Assembly (NCBI RefSeq): GCF_008123425.1
Contig: NZ_VSSS01000058.1
Span: 1-64,000, forward strand
Direction: 5' to 3'
Source: Bradyrhizobium rifense
GTDB lineage: Bacteria; Pseudomonadota; Alphaproteobacteria; Rhizobiales; Xanthobacteraceae
DNA: 64,000 bases
Part shown: positions 1 to 8,900 of the stretch, piece after piece
Position numbering within the stretch: the stretch's first letter is position 1
How the letters are laid out: every line of letters begins with the position of its first letter
The notes under the pieces: generated by a model
The model's database searches: none
Seen by the model: the letters and a program-made list of their open reading frames with translations, nothing else
Told to the model about the DNA's origin: nothing
Position numbers and translations under genes: made by a program

Positions 1-482
1 CCATTGTCGTTGCGCCAGAGAATGTCGCTCTGGCCATTGCCGTCAAAGTCGCCGGTGCTGGCGAAATGCCAGCTATTGGGGACGACGCCCGCCCCGGCCA
101 CGATATGGGCCTTGCTTATGTCGCCGTTATCCCAGATCGATACTGCGCCATTGTCGTTGCGCCAAAGGATGTCGCTGTGGCCATTGCCGTCGAAGTCGCC
201 TGTGCCGGCGATATGCCAGCTATTGGGGACGACGCCCGCCCCGGCCACGGTATGGGCCTTGCTGATGTCGCCGTTATCCCAGATTGATACTGCGCCATTG
301 TCGTTGCGCCAAAGGATGTCGCTGTGGCCATTGCCGTCGAAGTCGCCGGTCTCGGCGAAATGCCAGCTATCGGGCCAGACGCCCGCTTGGGCAATGATAT
401 GAGCCTGGTTGATGTCGCCGTTGTCCCAGATCGACACTGCGCCATTGTCGTTTCGCCAGAGAATATCACTATGGCCACCGCC
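1..482 (-). repeat. FG-GAP/VCBS tandem repeats, 147 bp period
   Basis: The same 147-bp (49-residue) unit starts at 1, 148, 295 and 442 on the plus strand with few differences. On the minus strand it encodes FDGNGHSDILWRND followed by AVSIWDNGDI, a calcium-binding FG-GAP pattern. The array continues past the left edge, so the copy number is unknown. Confidence 0.85.
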
Positions 483-3400
483 GCTGAAATCGAAATTGGC
501 AGTCAGGTCGAGGGTGGTCACCGCAAGTGCGTTCGAGGCGTTGCTGGTGTTCCCCGCGGCGTCAGTTGCTTTTGCAATGATGCTATGGGCTCCCTCCGCC
601 AACGTCGATGTCGCAATGCTGAACACGCCAGTCGTCAGGTCCGCAGTGCCTGTGCCGAGCACCGTCGTGCCGTTCGTGTCGTAAAGCGTCACCGTGCTAC
701 CAGCCTGAGCCGTTCCGTCGATCAACACATGGGTGAAGCTGGTGATACCGTCGCCTTTGATGCCGCTGTCCGTCGTCGCGTCGAGGGACAGGCCCGTCGG
801 CGGGACCGGCGCCGTGGTGTCCTCGGTCACCGCAAGGACCGCGGACGCCGTGCCGGTATTCCCCGCCGCATCGGTCGCTTTCGCGGTGATATCGTGCGTC
901 CCTTCAGCCAGCGCCGACGTCATGACACTGAACGCGCCAGTCGTCAGGTCCGCAGTGCCCGTGCCAAGCAGTGTGGTGCCGTTCGTATCATACAGCTTCA
1001 CCGTGCTGCCGCGCTCGGCCGTGCCGTCGATCTTGACCTGCGCAAAGCTGGTGATGCGATCGCCGATCGCACCGCTGTCAGTCGTTGCGTCGAGCGACAG
1101 GCCCGTCGGCGGGACCGGCGCCGTGCTGTCCTCCGTCACGGCAAGGACGGCGGACGCAGTGCTCGTATTCCCCCACGCATCGGTCGCTTTCGCGGTGATA
1201 TTGTGCGTCCCATCAGCCAGCGCCAATGTCGTGATACTGAACGCACCGGTCGTCAGGTCCGCGGTGCCCGTGCCAAGCACTGTGGTACCGTTGCTATCAT
1301 ACAGCGTCACCGCGCTGCCGCGCTCGGCCGTGCCGTCGATCTTGACATGCGCAAAGTTGGTAGTGCGATCGCCGATCGTACCGCTGTCCGTCGTCGCGTC
1401 GAGGGACAGGCCGGTCGGCGGGACCGGCGCCGTCGTATCCGGATGGACGCTGACCTGAGCTACTGCCGTTTGCCACCATCCGTTGGCGACATATTCTCCC
1501 GATATCCAGAACCCGTTCGGGTTGTTCGGATCGGCGATAGCGGTCGAATAGGTGCCCCAGCGCTGGTCGTTCAGAGCGCCTGAATCGAAAAACGTGGTGC
1601 TCGCCTGATAAAGCGTCGGCGCGGTGAAGTCGGAAGCGCCGGCGCCGAGCACCGTATAATAGTCGGAAGGGTACATGTTCGGCCCGGAGGCCGAAAAATT
1701 GATGAGCACGTCGCCGTTCTGGTCGACCGCAATCGAAGGGGTGAACACGGCCACACCCGTGCCGATGGAGGCGCCGGAAATGACGTTCCCGATGACATAT
1801 TGCGGATTCGTGGGATCGGTGACATCGAGCTTGAACCATTCGATTTGTGCGAGCCCTCCCGCACTCGGCATGGCTTCGCTCACGCCATAGACGTAGTTGT
1901 GTCCCCCCGAGGAAGTGTAGGCAAGGCCTTGGATGCGCCCGTCGCCAATGCCGAGCGTCTTGGTCGTGCCCAACTGCGCGGCGGTGTTGTTGCTTCCGCC
2001 CACATCGGCGTCACCGAGGTAGAGCGTTTGGGTCCCGCTGAAACCGTGCGTCGAATCGTAAGTTTGATATGTGAGCGCGGTCTGCCTGGCGGTCGAATAG
2101 GCGCTCAAATAGTAGGTCACCCCGTTGTCGCCGGCGATATTGCGCATGATGCCGCCGGCCCCTGATACGCTAGTGCCGGCGTCAGGCGTGATCGCATGGT
2201 TTCCAGCGGCTATTACGCTGCTTTCGTTGACGACAAATTCGCCGTTGTTGTAGCCGCCTCCCGCGTCGATAAATTCGGGCGCGGAGATGTAGATCTTGCC
2301 GTTGCTGACCGACAGATAGGGCATGTCCGATTGGGTCGTGGCGCCGTTGGACGTGTCGATCGAAGCCAAATACCAGCCGTCGTTCGGATTGCTATCTATC
2401 GACACGGCGATATCGATATTGGTGGCGAAGTTCCCGGTTCCCGGTTGAAAATTATCCGCGATGACCACGTAGTGGCCGGTCGAACTGTCATAGGTGGCGC
2501 GCGCGTCGAGAAGGTTGTTGTCGAGCGTGGCGCCAAGCGGCGCGAACAAACTATACAATGATCCGTTGGCTACGATTGGATTGCCGCTAAGGTCGGTTAT
2601 CTCGTAGTGAGTGGTCTCCGCCGTGAAAATATAACTCGGCCCTACCGCCAACGCATTCTGGGGCGGAGTGTTGGTCGGGTCGGACAATCCGGAAAATGAC
2701 AGGGTGACCGAGGCGGACGACGTCGGTGGCGTCGCCGAATAGAAGTTGAGCGCCGGTACGCCGGCGCTGTTGCCGATCGCAGCAGCTCCGTAGAGGCTTT
2801 CGATCGTGGCAAGCAGGGAATAGGCGTCAGCCGGCGAGTCGTTGACGGCCCCGGCCGGGACACCTCCGCCGACGACGATCGCCGCAACGTGATTGGGGTA
2901 GGTCACCGCTGGATTGGTGTTGTTTTCGTCGAAGGTGACGATCAGCAGCGAATTGTTGGCCTGCGCCCAGGCAGCGTAGGCAGAGAGATTGGCCTGGACC
3001 CAGGCGTCGCCCGCCGGAATCCCGCCGCCGTTGTCGCTCGTCGGCGTCATGTTGTGGGCGTCGTCGGGCGAAACAAAAGAGACGGTCGGAAGGTTGGCAA
3101 AGCCGGCCGCGGTCTGAGGAAACGTGCTGAAATCGTGACCGTCGTTGGCCGAATTGGCAAAGTGGATCCAAGGTTGGCGCTCGGGGACCGCCGTGGTTTC
3201 GGCGTAACCGCCGAAGGTGTAACCGTGGGCGGCGAGCGTGCTCGCCAGCGTCGGTACGCTGGCCGGAAGCTGGGTAACGGCGCCGTTGGTGGTGACGCCC
3301 TGCGTCGAGCCGGAAAACAGCGCAATGTAATTGGGCTGACTCGGATGGGTCACACCGTAGATGTTGGTGAGCAGCATCCCCTGAGCGATCAGCGAGTTCA

Positions 3401-3488
3401 GGTAAGGCGCCTGGGCACTACCTACGATGTCGGAATAGTTCTCATTTTCCAGGGAAAGGACGACAATGTGGCTCGGAGTCGTGGTCAT
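1..3488 (-). CDS. Modular secreted phosphoesterase with Ig-like and FG-GAP repeats (C-terminus beyond window)
   Basis: ATG at 3488 follows a GGAGGG ribosome site; the frame stays open for 1162 codons and leaves the window at the left. Residues about 1-250 resemble the phosphoesterase family (acid phosphatase/phospholipase C group), with VVLSLENENYSDI near residue 9, THPSQPNYIALFSG near 46 and LIVTFDENN near 182. Residues about 255-685 look like a beta-propeller (RWGTYSTAIADP near 641). Three Ig-like domains of exactly 103 residues follow, then FG-GAP/VCBS units of 49 residues carrying DFDGNGHSDILWRND. I see no N-terminal signal peptide, so type I secretion through a C-terminal signal outside the window is inferred. 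A role in phosphate scavenging or surface adhesion is possible; the substrate is unknown. Domain assignments are by eye. Confidence 0.85.
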   Translation of the reverse strand, partial: MTTTPSHIVVLSLENENYSDIVGSAQAPYLNSLIAQGMLLTNIYGVTHPSQPNYIALFSGSTQGVTTNGAVTQLPASVPTLASTLAAHGYTFGGYAETTAVPERQPWIHFANSANDGHDFSTFPQTAAGFANLPTVSFVSPDDAHNMTPTSDNGGGIPAGDAWVQANLSAYAAWAQANNSLLIVTFDENNTNPAVTYPNHVAAIVVGGGVPAGAVNDSPADAYSLLATIESLYGAAAIGNSAGVPALNFYSATPPTSSASVTLSFSGLSDPTNTPPQNALAVGPSYIFTAETTHYEITDLSGNPIVANGSLYSLFAPLGATLDNNLLDARATYDSSTGHYVVIADNFQPGTGNFATNIDIAVSIDSNPNDGWYLASIDTSNGATTQSDMPYLSVSNGKIYISAPEFIDAGGGYNNGEFVVNESSVIAAGNHAITPDAGTSVSGAGGIMRNIAGDNGVTYYLSAYSTARQTALTYQTYDSTHGFSGTQTLYLGDADVGGSNNTAAQLGTTKTLGIGDGRIQGLAYTSSGGHNYVYGVSEAMPSAGGLAQIEWFKLDVTDPTNPQYVIGNVISGASIGTGVAVFTPSIAVDQNGDVLINFSASGPNMYPSDYYTVLGAGASDFTAPTLYQASTTFFDSGALNDQRWGTYSTAIADPNNPNGFWISGEYVANGWWQTAVAQVSVHPDTTAPVPPTGLSLDATTDSGTIGDRTTNFAHVKIDGTAERGSAVTLYDSNGTTVLGTGTADLTTGAFSITTLALADGTHNITAKATDAWGNTSTASAVLAVTEDSTAPVPPTGLSLDATTDSGAIGDRITSFAQVKIDGTAERGSTVKLYDTNGTTLLGTGTADLTTGAFSVMTSALAEGTHDITAKATDAAGNTGTASAVLAVTEDTTAPVPPTGLSLDATTDSGIKGDGITSFTHVLIDGTAQAGSTVTLYDTNGTTVLGTGTADLTTGVFSIATSTLAEGAHSIIAKATDAAGNTSNASNALAVTTLDLTANFDFSGGGHSDILWRNDNGAVSIWDNGDINQAHIIAQAGVWPDSWHFAETGDFDGNGHSDILWRNDNGAVSIWDNGDISKAHTVAGAGVVPNSWHIAGTGDFDGNGHSDILWRNDNGAVSIWDNGDISKAHIVAGAGVVPNSWHFASTGDFDGNGQSDILWRNDN
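512..1438 (-). repeat. Three tandem Ig-like domain repeats, 309 bp each
   Basis: The coding sequence repeats with an exact 309-bp (103-residue) period: the block encoding GLSLDATTDSG recurs around 1399, 1090 and 781. The units are highly similar at DNA level, so they arose by recent duplication or are kept alike by recombination. They lie inside the phosphoesterase gene as spacer-like stalk domains. Confidence 0.85.
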
Positions 3489-4269
3489 AATCGTCAACCC
3501 TCCGTTGCGGTTCGATGCGCGCAGCCTTTTTCACCAAGGTGCGCTGCTCTTTGCGTACGTCTCTGCGGCGACCCCAGAAGGCGGACGCGGCAGACGAAGC
3601 GTGGGAGATCGGGGTACCTGTTGGTCGAGACAGCAGGTTCCAAGACGATCACTGCTACAGTCTCGGAACGCGGGCTACTTGGCGTCCGCATGAATTCCCC
3701 CTCCGGAGTGCGGCAATAGAGATTTAGGCGCGCCGCTGCCGCGGTCCGCTCGGCCTCTCCAAAACAGCTGACAACAGAAAGCCCCGACTCGCTGAATCCG
3801 AGACGCGACGAACTGCGATTTGTCTCGATACTCGCTGAGTTCACCTATCGAGCCAATGGCTCGGAGGGGGTACCTCATTCAATCACATGAGGGCGCGACG
3901 TGTTGAGAACTCAATAACCATTTCGGTCATCAGCGCTCCCCCCAAAGGTCTGCTTGCGACCGACGACGAAGCGTGTAGCTGCAACAAAGAAAGCGATCCA
4001 ACGCGTCATTCGTGCAGGAGCATTTCATGATCCTGCGCGCAATAAAACGCGGAGGCCCGAGGAAAGGACGGCGTAGGCGCCAAGCGTTGACGTCCACCCG
4101 ATCGAGCGCCCCAGAAAGATGCCTAGCGAAAATACCAGCAGGCCACCGTCGCAATTATTTCGGGCACTGAGCTGCGGTTCAGCGAAAGTTCGCTTGCAAG
4201 ATCGGGCTTGAGGGCATGATCTCAAAAGTCCGCGACAGCGTCTAGAACCAGGTGACCCCGCTGCTCGCT
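3489..4269. other. Non-coding or decayed stretch upstream of the phosphoesterase
   Basis: No frame here has convincing coding character; base composition is more mixed than in neighbouring genes. A minus-strand frame around 4025-4170 encodes a hydrophobic segment (LLVFSLGIFLGRSIGWTS) but has no recognisable start or family. The part next to 3488 must hold the phosphoesterase promoter; I could not pick out a clear one. Confidence 0.5.
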
Positions 4270-4460
4270 GGCTTCGTCATTGCTCAACCAAGTCGAGCGC
4301 TTCTTCGCGATCCTTGCCGATAAGAATATCAGATTCGGGTCTATCGCACCGCCGCTGCCCTCAGGGCCGACATCACATCGTTTATCGACCGACACAACGC
4401 TGATCCCAAACCGTTCCGATGGACCAAGTCCACCGACAGCGCTTCTGCCGATACAATGCC
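4270..4460 (+). pseudogene. IS630-family transposase remnant (C-terminal piece, frameshifted)
   Basis: From 4283 one frame reads LNQVERFFAILADKNIR, the hallmark of the IS630 transposase C-terminus (canonical SWLNQVERFF). From about 4345 the match continues one frame over as ADITSFIDRHNADPKPFRWT, also canonical. The joint is therefore a frameshift near 4335. No start, N-terminus or terminal inverted repeats are visible, so only a decayed tail is left. Family recognition is from motif memory. Confidence 0.75.
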
Positions 4461-4505
4461 CCAGCAGAGCACGACGCGATGTTGTGAAACTTCCGGTTCG
4501 GGACC

Positions 4506-5345
4506 CTAGTGCGACATCATCACCCAGCACGGTGGCTGGCCGATCACGGTCTTGGTCACGCCACCCCAGACGATCTCGTTCAAACGCGAATGATGGTAGG
4601 CGCCCATGACGATGGCGTCGATGGCGTGGGACTGCGCCCAGCTCCCCAGCACCTTGCCGATCGAGCTGCCGCTGCCCTTCACGATCTCGAAGGATGCGTA
4701 GACCCCATGTTCCCTCAGATGATCGACAAGGCTCGTTCCGGACTGCATGACCTCGTCAGTCTTGTCGTCCGTGGCGGTCACCACGCGCACCGCGTTGGCG
4801 GCTTGAAGGATCGGCAGCGCGTCGCCGATCGCACGTGCCGCGCGGGCCGAGGGCGCCCAGGCGACCATGACGTTCTCGATTTCCGGCCGTAGCAGCTCCA
4901 CATGCTGCTCCGGACAGAGCAGCAGCGGCCGGCCGGATTCGAACAGGAAGGTCTCAACGATATTCTCCGCGCGACTGTCGTGCGGCTTCACGGGGACCAG
5001 GGTGAGGTCGCTGAAGCGCGCATGCTCGGCCAGGGTCGATGCGATCCGATCCGCCGGCACCCTGCCCGATCGGCTTTGGGCGCGAACGCCGATACGGGAG
5101 GCCGCATTGGTGAATGCGTTCAGGAGCTGCTGCATCTCACCCACCTCGCGCACAGCGCTGAGTTCGGCCGACGCCGGATCATCAGGGAATACCACCTTCG
5201 GCCGGACGAAGGCGTCATCCTCGAGCGCAAGCCCGGTCACCCTGGCGCCGAGGCCGGCGGCAACGGCTACGCACTTCTCGATCGCGGCCAGCGTGGGGGC
5301 ACGCGGCTCGCCAATGAGCGGCAGAAACACATCCTTGATCGACAT
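4506..5345 (-). CDS. Universal stress protein (UspA-like, double length)
   Basis: A 279-residue protein starting MSIKDVFLPLIGEP behind AAGGAG. Its length fits two Usp folds in tandem. The C-terminal segment VMGAYHHSRLNEIVWGGVT corresponds to the Usp nucleotide-binding loop (G-x2-G-x9-G-S/T), but the second glycine is histidine, so ATP binding is uncertain. An upstream start at 5456 would add 37 residues lacking Usp character, so I prefer 5345. A FixK-like palindrome lies about 100 bp upstream. In rhizobia such Usp genes often belong to the microoxic regulon, which fits. Confidence 0.85.
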   Translation of the reverse strand: MSIKDVFLPLIGEPRAPTLAAIEKCVAVAAGLGARVTGLALEDDAFVRPKVVFPDDPASAELSAVREVGEMQQLLNAFTNAASRIGVRAQSRSGRVPADRIASTLAEHARFSDLTLVPVKPHDSRAENIVETFLFESGRPLLLCPEQHVELLRPEIENVMVAWAPSARAARAIGDALPILQAANAVRVVTATDDKTDEVMQSGTSLVDHLREHGVYASFEIVKGSGSSIGKVLGSWAQSHAIDAIVMGAYHHSRLNEIVWGGVTKTVIGQPPCWVMMSH

Positions 5346-5442
5346 CGGATTCTCCTTGCCGGCCAGAATAGGCCGCCTTTGGTCCGGGCGCTCGATCCCC
5401 CTCAAGCCGGGAAAACTCCGCATCGCCAACCGACGACAGGCC

Positions 5443-5456
5443 TTGACGGAAGTCAA
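5443..5456. promoter_or_regulatory. FixK/FNR-type box TTGACGGAAGTCAA
   Basis: TTGAC-GGAA-GTCAA is a perfect 14-bp palindrome matching the FixK2-type consensus TTG(A/C)-N6-(T/G)CAA. It lies in the divergent region between the universal stress protein (start 5345) and the kinase-like gene (start 5535), so it could serve either or both. I see no strong -10 that decides. Confidence 0.7.
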
Positions 5457-5534
5457 GGACTGGTCGCGGTCTCGACTTAAGGGTTACCCTGGTTTGCGGC
5501 CGAACCGCTTGGCCCCTCAACAATACGCCGGCAG

Positions 5535-7055
5535 ATGACAGACAATTCTGCGACCCAGGAGCGGATCTTCGCGGCACTGACCGCGCATGCCGGCGTGAAG
5601 CGGATCGACACGCACGCGGCTTCGGTCTTCCTCGAGGAGACGCGCGCGCTGAAGATCAAGCGGGCGGTCAAGTATCCCTTTCTCGATTATTCGACACTCG
5701 AGAAACGCAAGATAGCCTGCGAGGAGGAGGTCAGGATCAACCGGCCGCATGCGCCACAGATCTATCATCGCGTCGTGACCATTACAGAAGAGCCGGACGG
5801 ATCGGTGAAGGTCGACGGCCGCGGCCGGCCGATCGAATATGCCGTCGAGATGTCGCGTTTTGACGAGAGCCGGACGCTGGATCATCTGGCGAAGGCCGGA
5901 CAGTTCGATGCGGACATTGCGTCGGGTATCGCCGACGCGATCGCGGCTTCGCACGCGGCGGCGACGCCCGCCGACGGCAAGGCCTGGATTTCCTCCATCC
6001 CCGCCCTGATCGACGGCAACAGCAATGGTCTGCGGCTCGGCAATCATGTCCCGGCCGCGGAGATCGAGCAGCTTGCACAGGCCTCGCACGCGGCATTCCT
6101 GCACGCCTGTCCCTTACTTGAAGAACGCGGCCGCCGCGGTTTCGTCCGCCGTTGCCACGGCGATTTGCATCTTGCGAATATCGTGCTGATCGGGCAGCAA
6201 TCCGTGCTGTTCGACGCCATCGAGTTCGACGCGCAGATGGCGACTGTCGACGTGCTTTACGACCTCGCATTCACCCTGATGGATCTGCTGCGCCACGATC
6301 AGCCGCTGGCAGCCAACACCGTCCTGAACCGGTACCTTGCCCCGCCGCTGGAAAACCTCGACGCGCTCGGCGCGCTGCCGCTGTTCATGTCGATTCGCGC
6401 AGCGATCCGCGCGCAGGTAGCGCTGGCACGGCTGAAGCCGCCACATTCCGGTGATGCCGGCATTCTCGACGAAGCGCGCCGCTATTTTGACCTTGCCCGG
6501 GCGCTGATCCAGCCTCCCGCTCCCCGCCTCATCGCAGTGGGCGGACTGTCGGGCACTGGCAAGTCGGTTTTGGCGCGCGCGCTCGCACCCATCGTCGCAC
6601 CGCAACCGGGCGCCGTCGTGTTGCGCAGCGACGTCATTCGCAAGCAGATGTTCGGGGTCGCCGACATGGAGCGGCTGCCGCCATCCGCCTACACGCCCGA
6701 GCTCGCGGCCCGCGTTTACGAGGCATTGGCCGAGCGCGCCCGGCGCGTGCTGGCCCAAGGTCATTCGGCAATCGTCGACGGCGTGTTCGCCCGCGATTTC
6801 GAGCGGGACGCCACCGTCACACTGGCCCGGGAATGCAACGTGCCTCTCACCGGCCTCTTCCTGGTTGCGGATCTGGCGACCCGGCAGGCCCGAATCGGCG
6901 GTCGCAGCAGTGACGCATCCGATGCGACGCAAGAGGTTGCCGCGTTGCAAGAGCACTATAATATCGGCCATATCGGTTGGACGACCATCGATGCATCCGG
7001 GACACAAGCGCAGACGCTCCAGAGCTGCCAGGACGCGATCGCTGAGGGCAGGTAA
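5535..7055 (+). CDS. Bifunctional APH-like phosphotransferase / P-loop ATP-binding protein
   Basis: 506 residues in two parts. The N-terminal part is aminoglycoside-phosphotransferase-like, with the catalytic loop CHGDLHLANIVL at about 207-218 and FDAIEFD at about 226 in the metal-binding position. The C-terminal part is a small P-loop kinase with GGLSGTGKS at 336-344. This fusion occurs widely in alphaproteobacteria; its substrate is not established and it need not confer antibiotic resistance. ATG at 5535 has only a weak ribosome site. It runs in the same direction as the CHAD and CBS genes and sits downstream of a FixK-like box. Confidence 0.85.
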   Translation: MTDNSATQERIFAALTAHAGVKRIDTHAASVFLEETRALKIKRAVKYPFLDYSTLEKRKIACEEEVRINRPHAPQIYHRVVTITEEPDGSVKVDGRGRPIEYAVEMSRFDESRTLDHLAKAGQFDADIASGIADAIAASHAAATPADGKAWISSIPALIDGNSNGLRLGNHVPAAEIEQLAQASHAAFLHACPLLEERGRRGFVRRCHGDLHLANIVLIGQQSVLFDAIEFDAQMATVDVLYDLAFTLMDLLRHDQPLAANTVLNRYLAPPLENLDALGALPLFMSIRAAIRAQVALARLKPPHSGDAGILDEARRYFDLARALIQPPAPRLIAVGGLSGTGKSVLARALAPIVAPQPGAVVLRSDVIRKQMFGVADMERLPPSAYTPELAARVYEALAERARRVLAQGHSAIVDGVFARDFERDATVTLARECNVPLTGLFLVADLATRQARIGGRSSDASDATQEVAALQEHYNIGHIGWTTIDASGTQAQTLQSCQDAIAEGR

Positions 7056-7080
7056 GGCAATCTGATTGGCGCGGGCTAGG

Positions 7081-8055
7081 ATGGCGCGACCCACCACGAG
7101 TTCGACGGCGACCGCCCGCGCCAGGCCGGCGGCGAGCCGTAATGCGCTGCCCGGGCGCCTCAGCCCCGGCATGGCCTGCGACACCGCCTTTCGGATCATC
7201 GCCCGCCGCCACCTCGCCGCCGTCCTCGCCCAGCATGACGGGACCTGTCGTGGCGATCCGGAGGCGCTGCATCAGATCCGAATCGCGCTGACCCATCTGC
7301 GGACCGCGATTCGCTTCTTTTCGCCCATGGTCGACGATGCGCTGCGCCCCAAAGTCTGGGCCGAGTTGAAATGGCTGAACAGCCAGCTCGGCATGGTGCG
7401 GGACCTCGACGTCGCCATCGAACGCGTCGTGGCCGAAGCCGGCGACGAGCTCGCGGTGATCGCCGAGCTCCAGCACTGGGACGAGAAGCGGGCCGAAAGC
7501 CATCGCCTGCTGGCCCGCGCGCTGCAATCGGCACGATATCGCCGCTTGGTCGAGCAGACCTCGAGCTGGATCGAGAGCGGACCTTGGTCGACCAGGCGCA
7601 GCAAGGAGGCCATCAGGCTGCGCCGCTGCCCGCTCGCCGACCACGCCACGGCGCAACTGACCGAATGGGAAAAGGCGCTGCTCAGGAAGGCCAAGAGGCT
7701 GCGCAAGCTCGACGTCGAGAAACGGCACAAGCTGCGGATCCTCAACAAGCGACTGACCTATTCGATCGAGTCGCTGGAAGACCTGTTCGGCGAGAAATCG
7801 CTGACTAAACAAAAGTCGATCCTCAAGCAATTGCGCAGGGCGCAAAAGTCGCTCGGACAGTTGAACGATGATGCGCGCGGTCAAACACTGGCCGCGTCGT
7901 TGAACGAGGCCGTTCCCAAGGCCGGCATTCGCTTTCTCGACCGCAAGCGGGAAAAGAAGCTGCTGCGAACGGCTTCGACGGCCTATCGCAAGTTGGACAA
8001 GGCCAAGCCGTTCCGGTCCTCCGACCTGACACCGGATTCGGAGCCGGAAGACTAG
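7081..8055 (+). CDS. CHAD domain protein
   Basis: 324 residues from ATG 7081 (a TTG at 7066 would add five). The CHAD signature is clear: LHQIRIALTHLRTAIRFFSP followed by LNSQLGMVRDLDVAIERV, and a second half with KLRILNKRLTYSIESLEDLF. These conserved His/Arg/Lys helices bind polyphosphate in characterised CHAD proteins. It starts 25 bp after the kinase gene and probably shares its transcript. A link to polyphosphate or phosphate stress is inferred from family knowledge. Confidence 0.85.
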   Translation: MARPTTSSTATARARPAASRNALPGRLSPGMACDTAFRIIARRHLAAVLAQHDGTCRGDPEALHQIRIALTHLRTAIRFFSPMVDDALRPKVWAELKWLNSQLGMVRDLDVAIERVVAEAGDELAVIAELQHWDEKRAESHRLLARALQSARYRRLVEQTSSWIESGPWSTRRSKEAIRLRRCPLADHATAQLTEWEKALLRKAKRLRKLDVEKRHKLRILNKRLTYSIESLEDLFGEKSLTKQKSILKQLRRAQKSLGQLNDDARGQTLAASLNEAVPKAGIRFLDRKREKKLLRTASTAYRKLDKAKPFRSSDLTPDSEPED

Positions 8056-8072
8056 CTCTACGCCAGCGCTGC

Positions 8073-8086
8073 TTGACCTGAGTCAA
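8073..8086. promoter_or_regulatory. FixK/FNR-type box TTGACCTGAGTCAA
   Basis: Second perfect TTGAC-N4-GTCAA palindrome, centred about 72 bp before the ATG of the CBS-BON gene. That leaves room for a start site about 41 bp downstream of the box centre, the classic activating position for FNR/FixK proteins. Confidence 0.75.
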
Positions 8087-8151
8087 AGCAGGCATCCGCC
8101 GCTGATCTAAGCTCCGCACATCGATATTTGTGTGAACTTGCGGAGCCCCCC

Positions 8152-8880
8152 ATGCGCGCCCACCAGATCATGACCCGATCGGTTATCTCGGTCACGCCCG
8201 ACACCAGCATCGTCGAGGCCGCGAACATCATGCTGAAGCGCCACGTCAGCGGCCTCACCGTCGTCGACGACAGCGGCAAGCTGATCGGCGTGGTTTCGGA
8301 AGGCGACTTCATCCGCCGCAGCGAGATCGGCACCGGGCGCAAGCGCGGCCGCTGGCTGCGGTTCATCCTCGGCCCCGGTACCACGGCTAGCGATTTCGTC
8401 CATGAGCACGGCCGCAAGGTGTCGGAGGTCATGACCGCCTCGCCTGTCACCATTACCGAAGATACCGCACTTGCGGAAATCGTCGATCTTATGGAACGGA
8501 ACAACGTGAAGCGGCTGCCGGTGGTTCGTGGCGACAACGTCGTCGGCATCGTGTCACGTGCGAATCTGCTGCAGGCCGTGGCAGGCCTCGCGCGCGAAGT
8601 GCCGGACCCGACCGCCGACGATGATCACATCCGCTGCCGCATCATCGATGCCATGGAGAAGAACGACTGGTGCCCGTTCGGGCTGAACGTCATCGTCCGC
8701 GACGGCATCGTTCATCTCAACGGCGTCATCACCGAGGAGCGCGCGCGGCATGCCGCGGTCATTGCCGCGGAGAATGTCGAGGGCGTCAAGAAGGTGCACG
8801 ACCATCTGTGCTGGGTCGACACCATGTCCGGCGTCTACCTGAACTCACCCGAGGACGATAATCTCGCCAAGGCAAGCTGA
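8152..8880 (+). CDS. CBS-pair and BON domain protein
   Basis: 242 residues from ATG 8152, with CGGAG six bases upstream (a TTG at 8128 is a weaker alternative). Two CBS domains: IMTRSVISVTPDTSIVEAAN near the start, and VMTASPVTITEDTALAEIVD at about 93-112. A C-terminal BON domain follows (GLNVIVRDGIVHLNGVI). CBS pairs bind adenosyl ligands; BON domains are membrane- or phospholipid-associated. Such proteins are common FixK2 targets in Bradyrhizobium, which agrees with the box upstream. The exact role is unknown. Confidence 0.88.
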   Translation: MRAHQIMTRSVISVTPDTSIVEAANIMLKRHVSGLTVVDDSGKLIGVVSEGDFIRRSEIGTGRKRGRWLRFILGPGTTASDFVHEHGRKVSEVMTASPVTITEDTALAEIVDLMERNNVKRLPVVRGDNVVGIVSRANLLQAVAGLAREVPDPTADDDHIRCRIIDAMEKNDWCPFGLNVIVRDGIVHLNGVITEERARHAAVIAAENVEGVKKVHDHLCWVDTMSGVYLNSPEDDNLAKAS

Positions 8881-8900
8881 AACGGTGAGCTGAGTGTAGT

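Noticed and set aside
1..482. Regular 147-bp repeats considered as a CRISPR-like array
   Set aside because: The whole unit repeats without unique spacers and codes for FG-GAP motifs.
324..1583. Long plus-strand open frame (419 codons) over the start of the window
   Set aside because: It is the shadow of the repetitive minus-strand phosphoesterase gene; Arg/His-rich composition and repeats mirror that gene.
4025..4225. Short minus-strand frame with a hydrophobic segment
   Set aside because: No ribosome site, no family, and it lies in a decayed region; not enough support for a gene.
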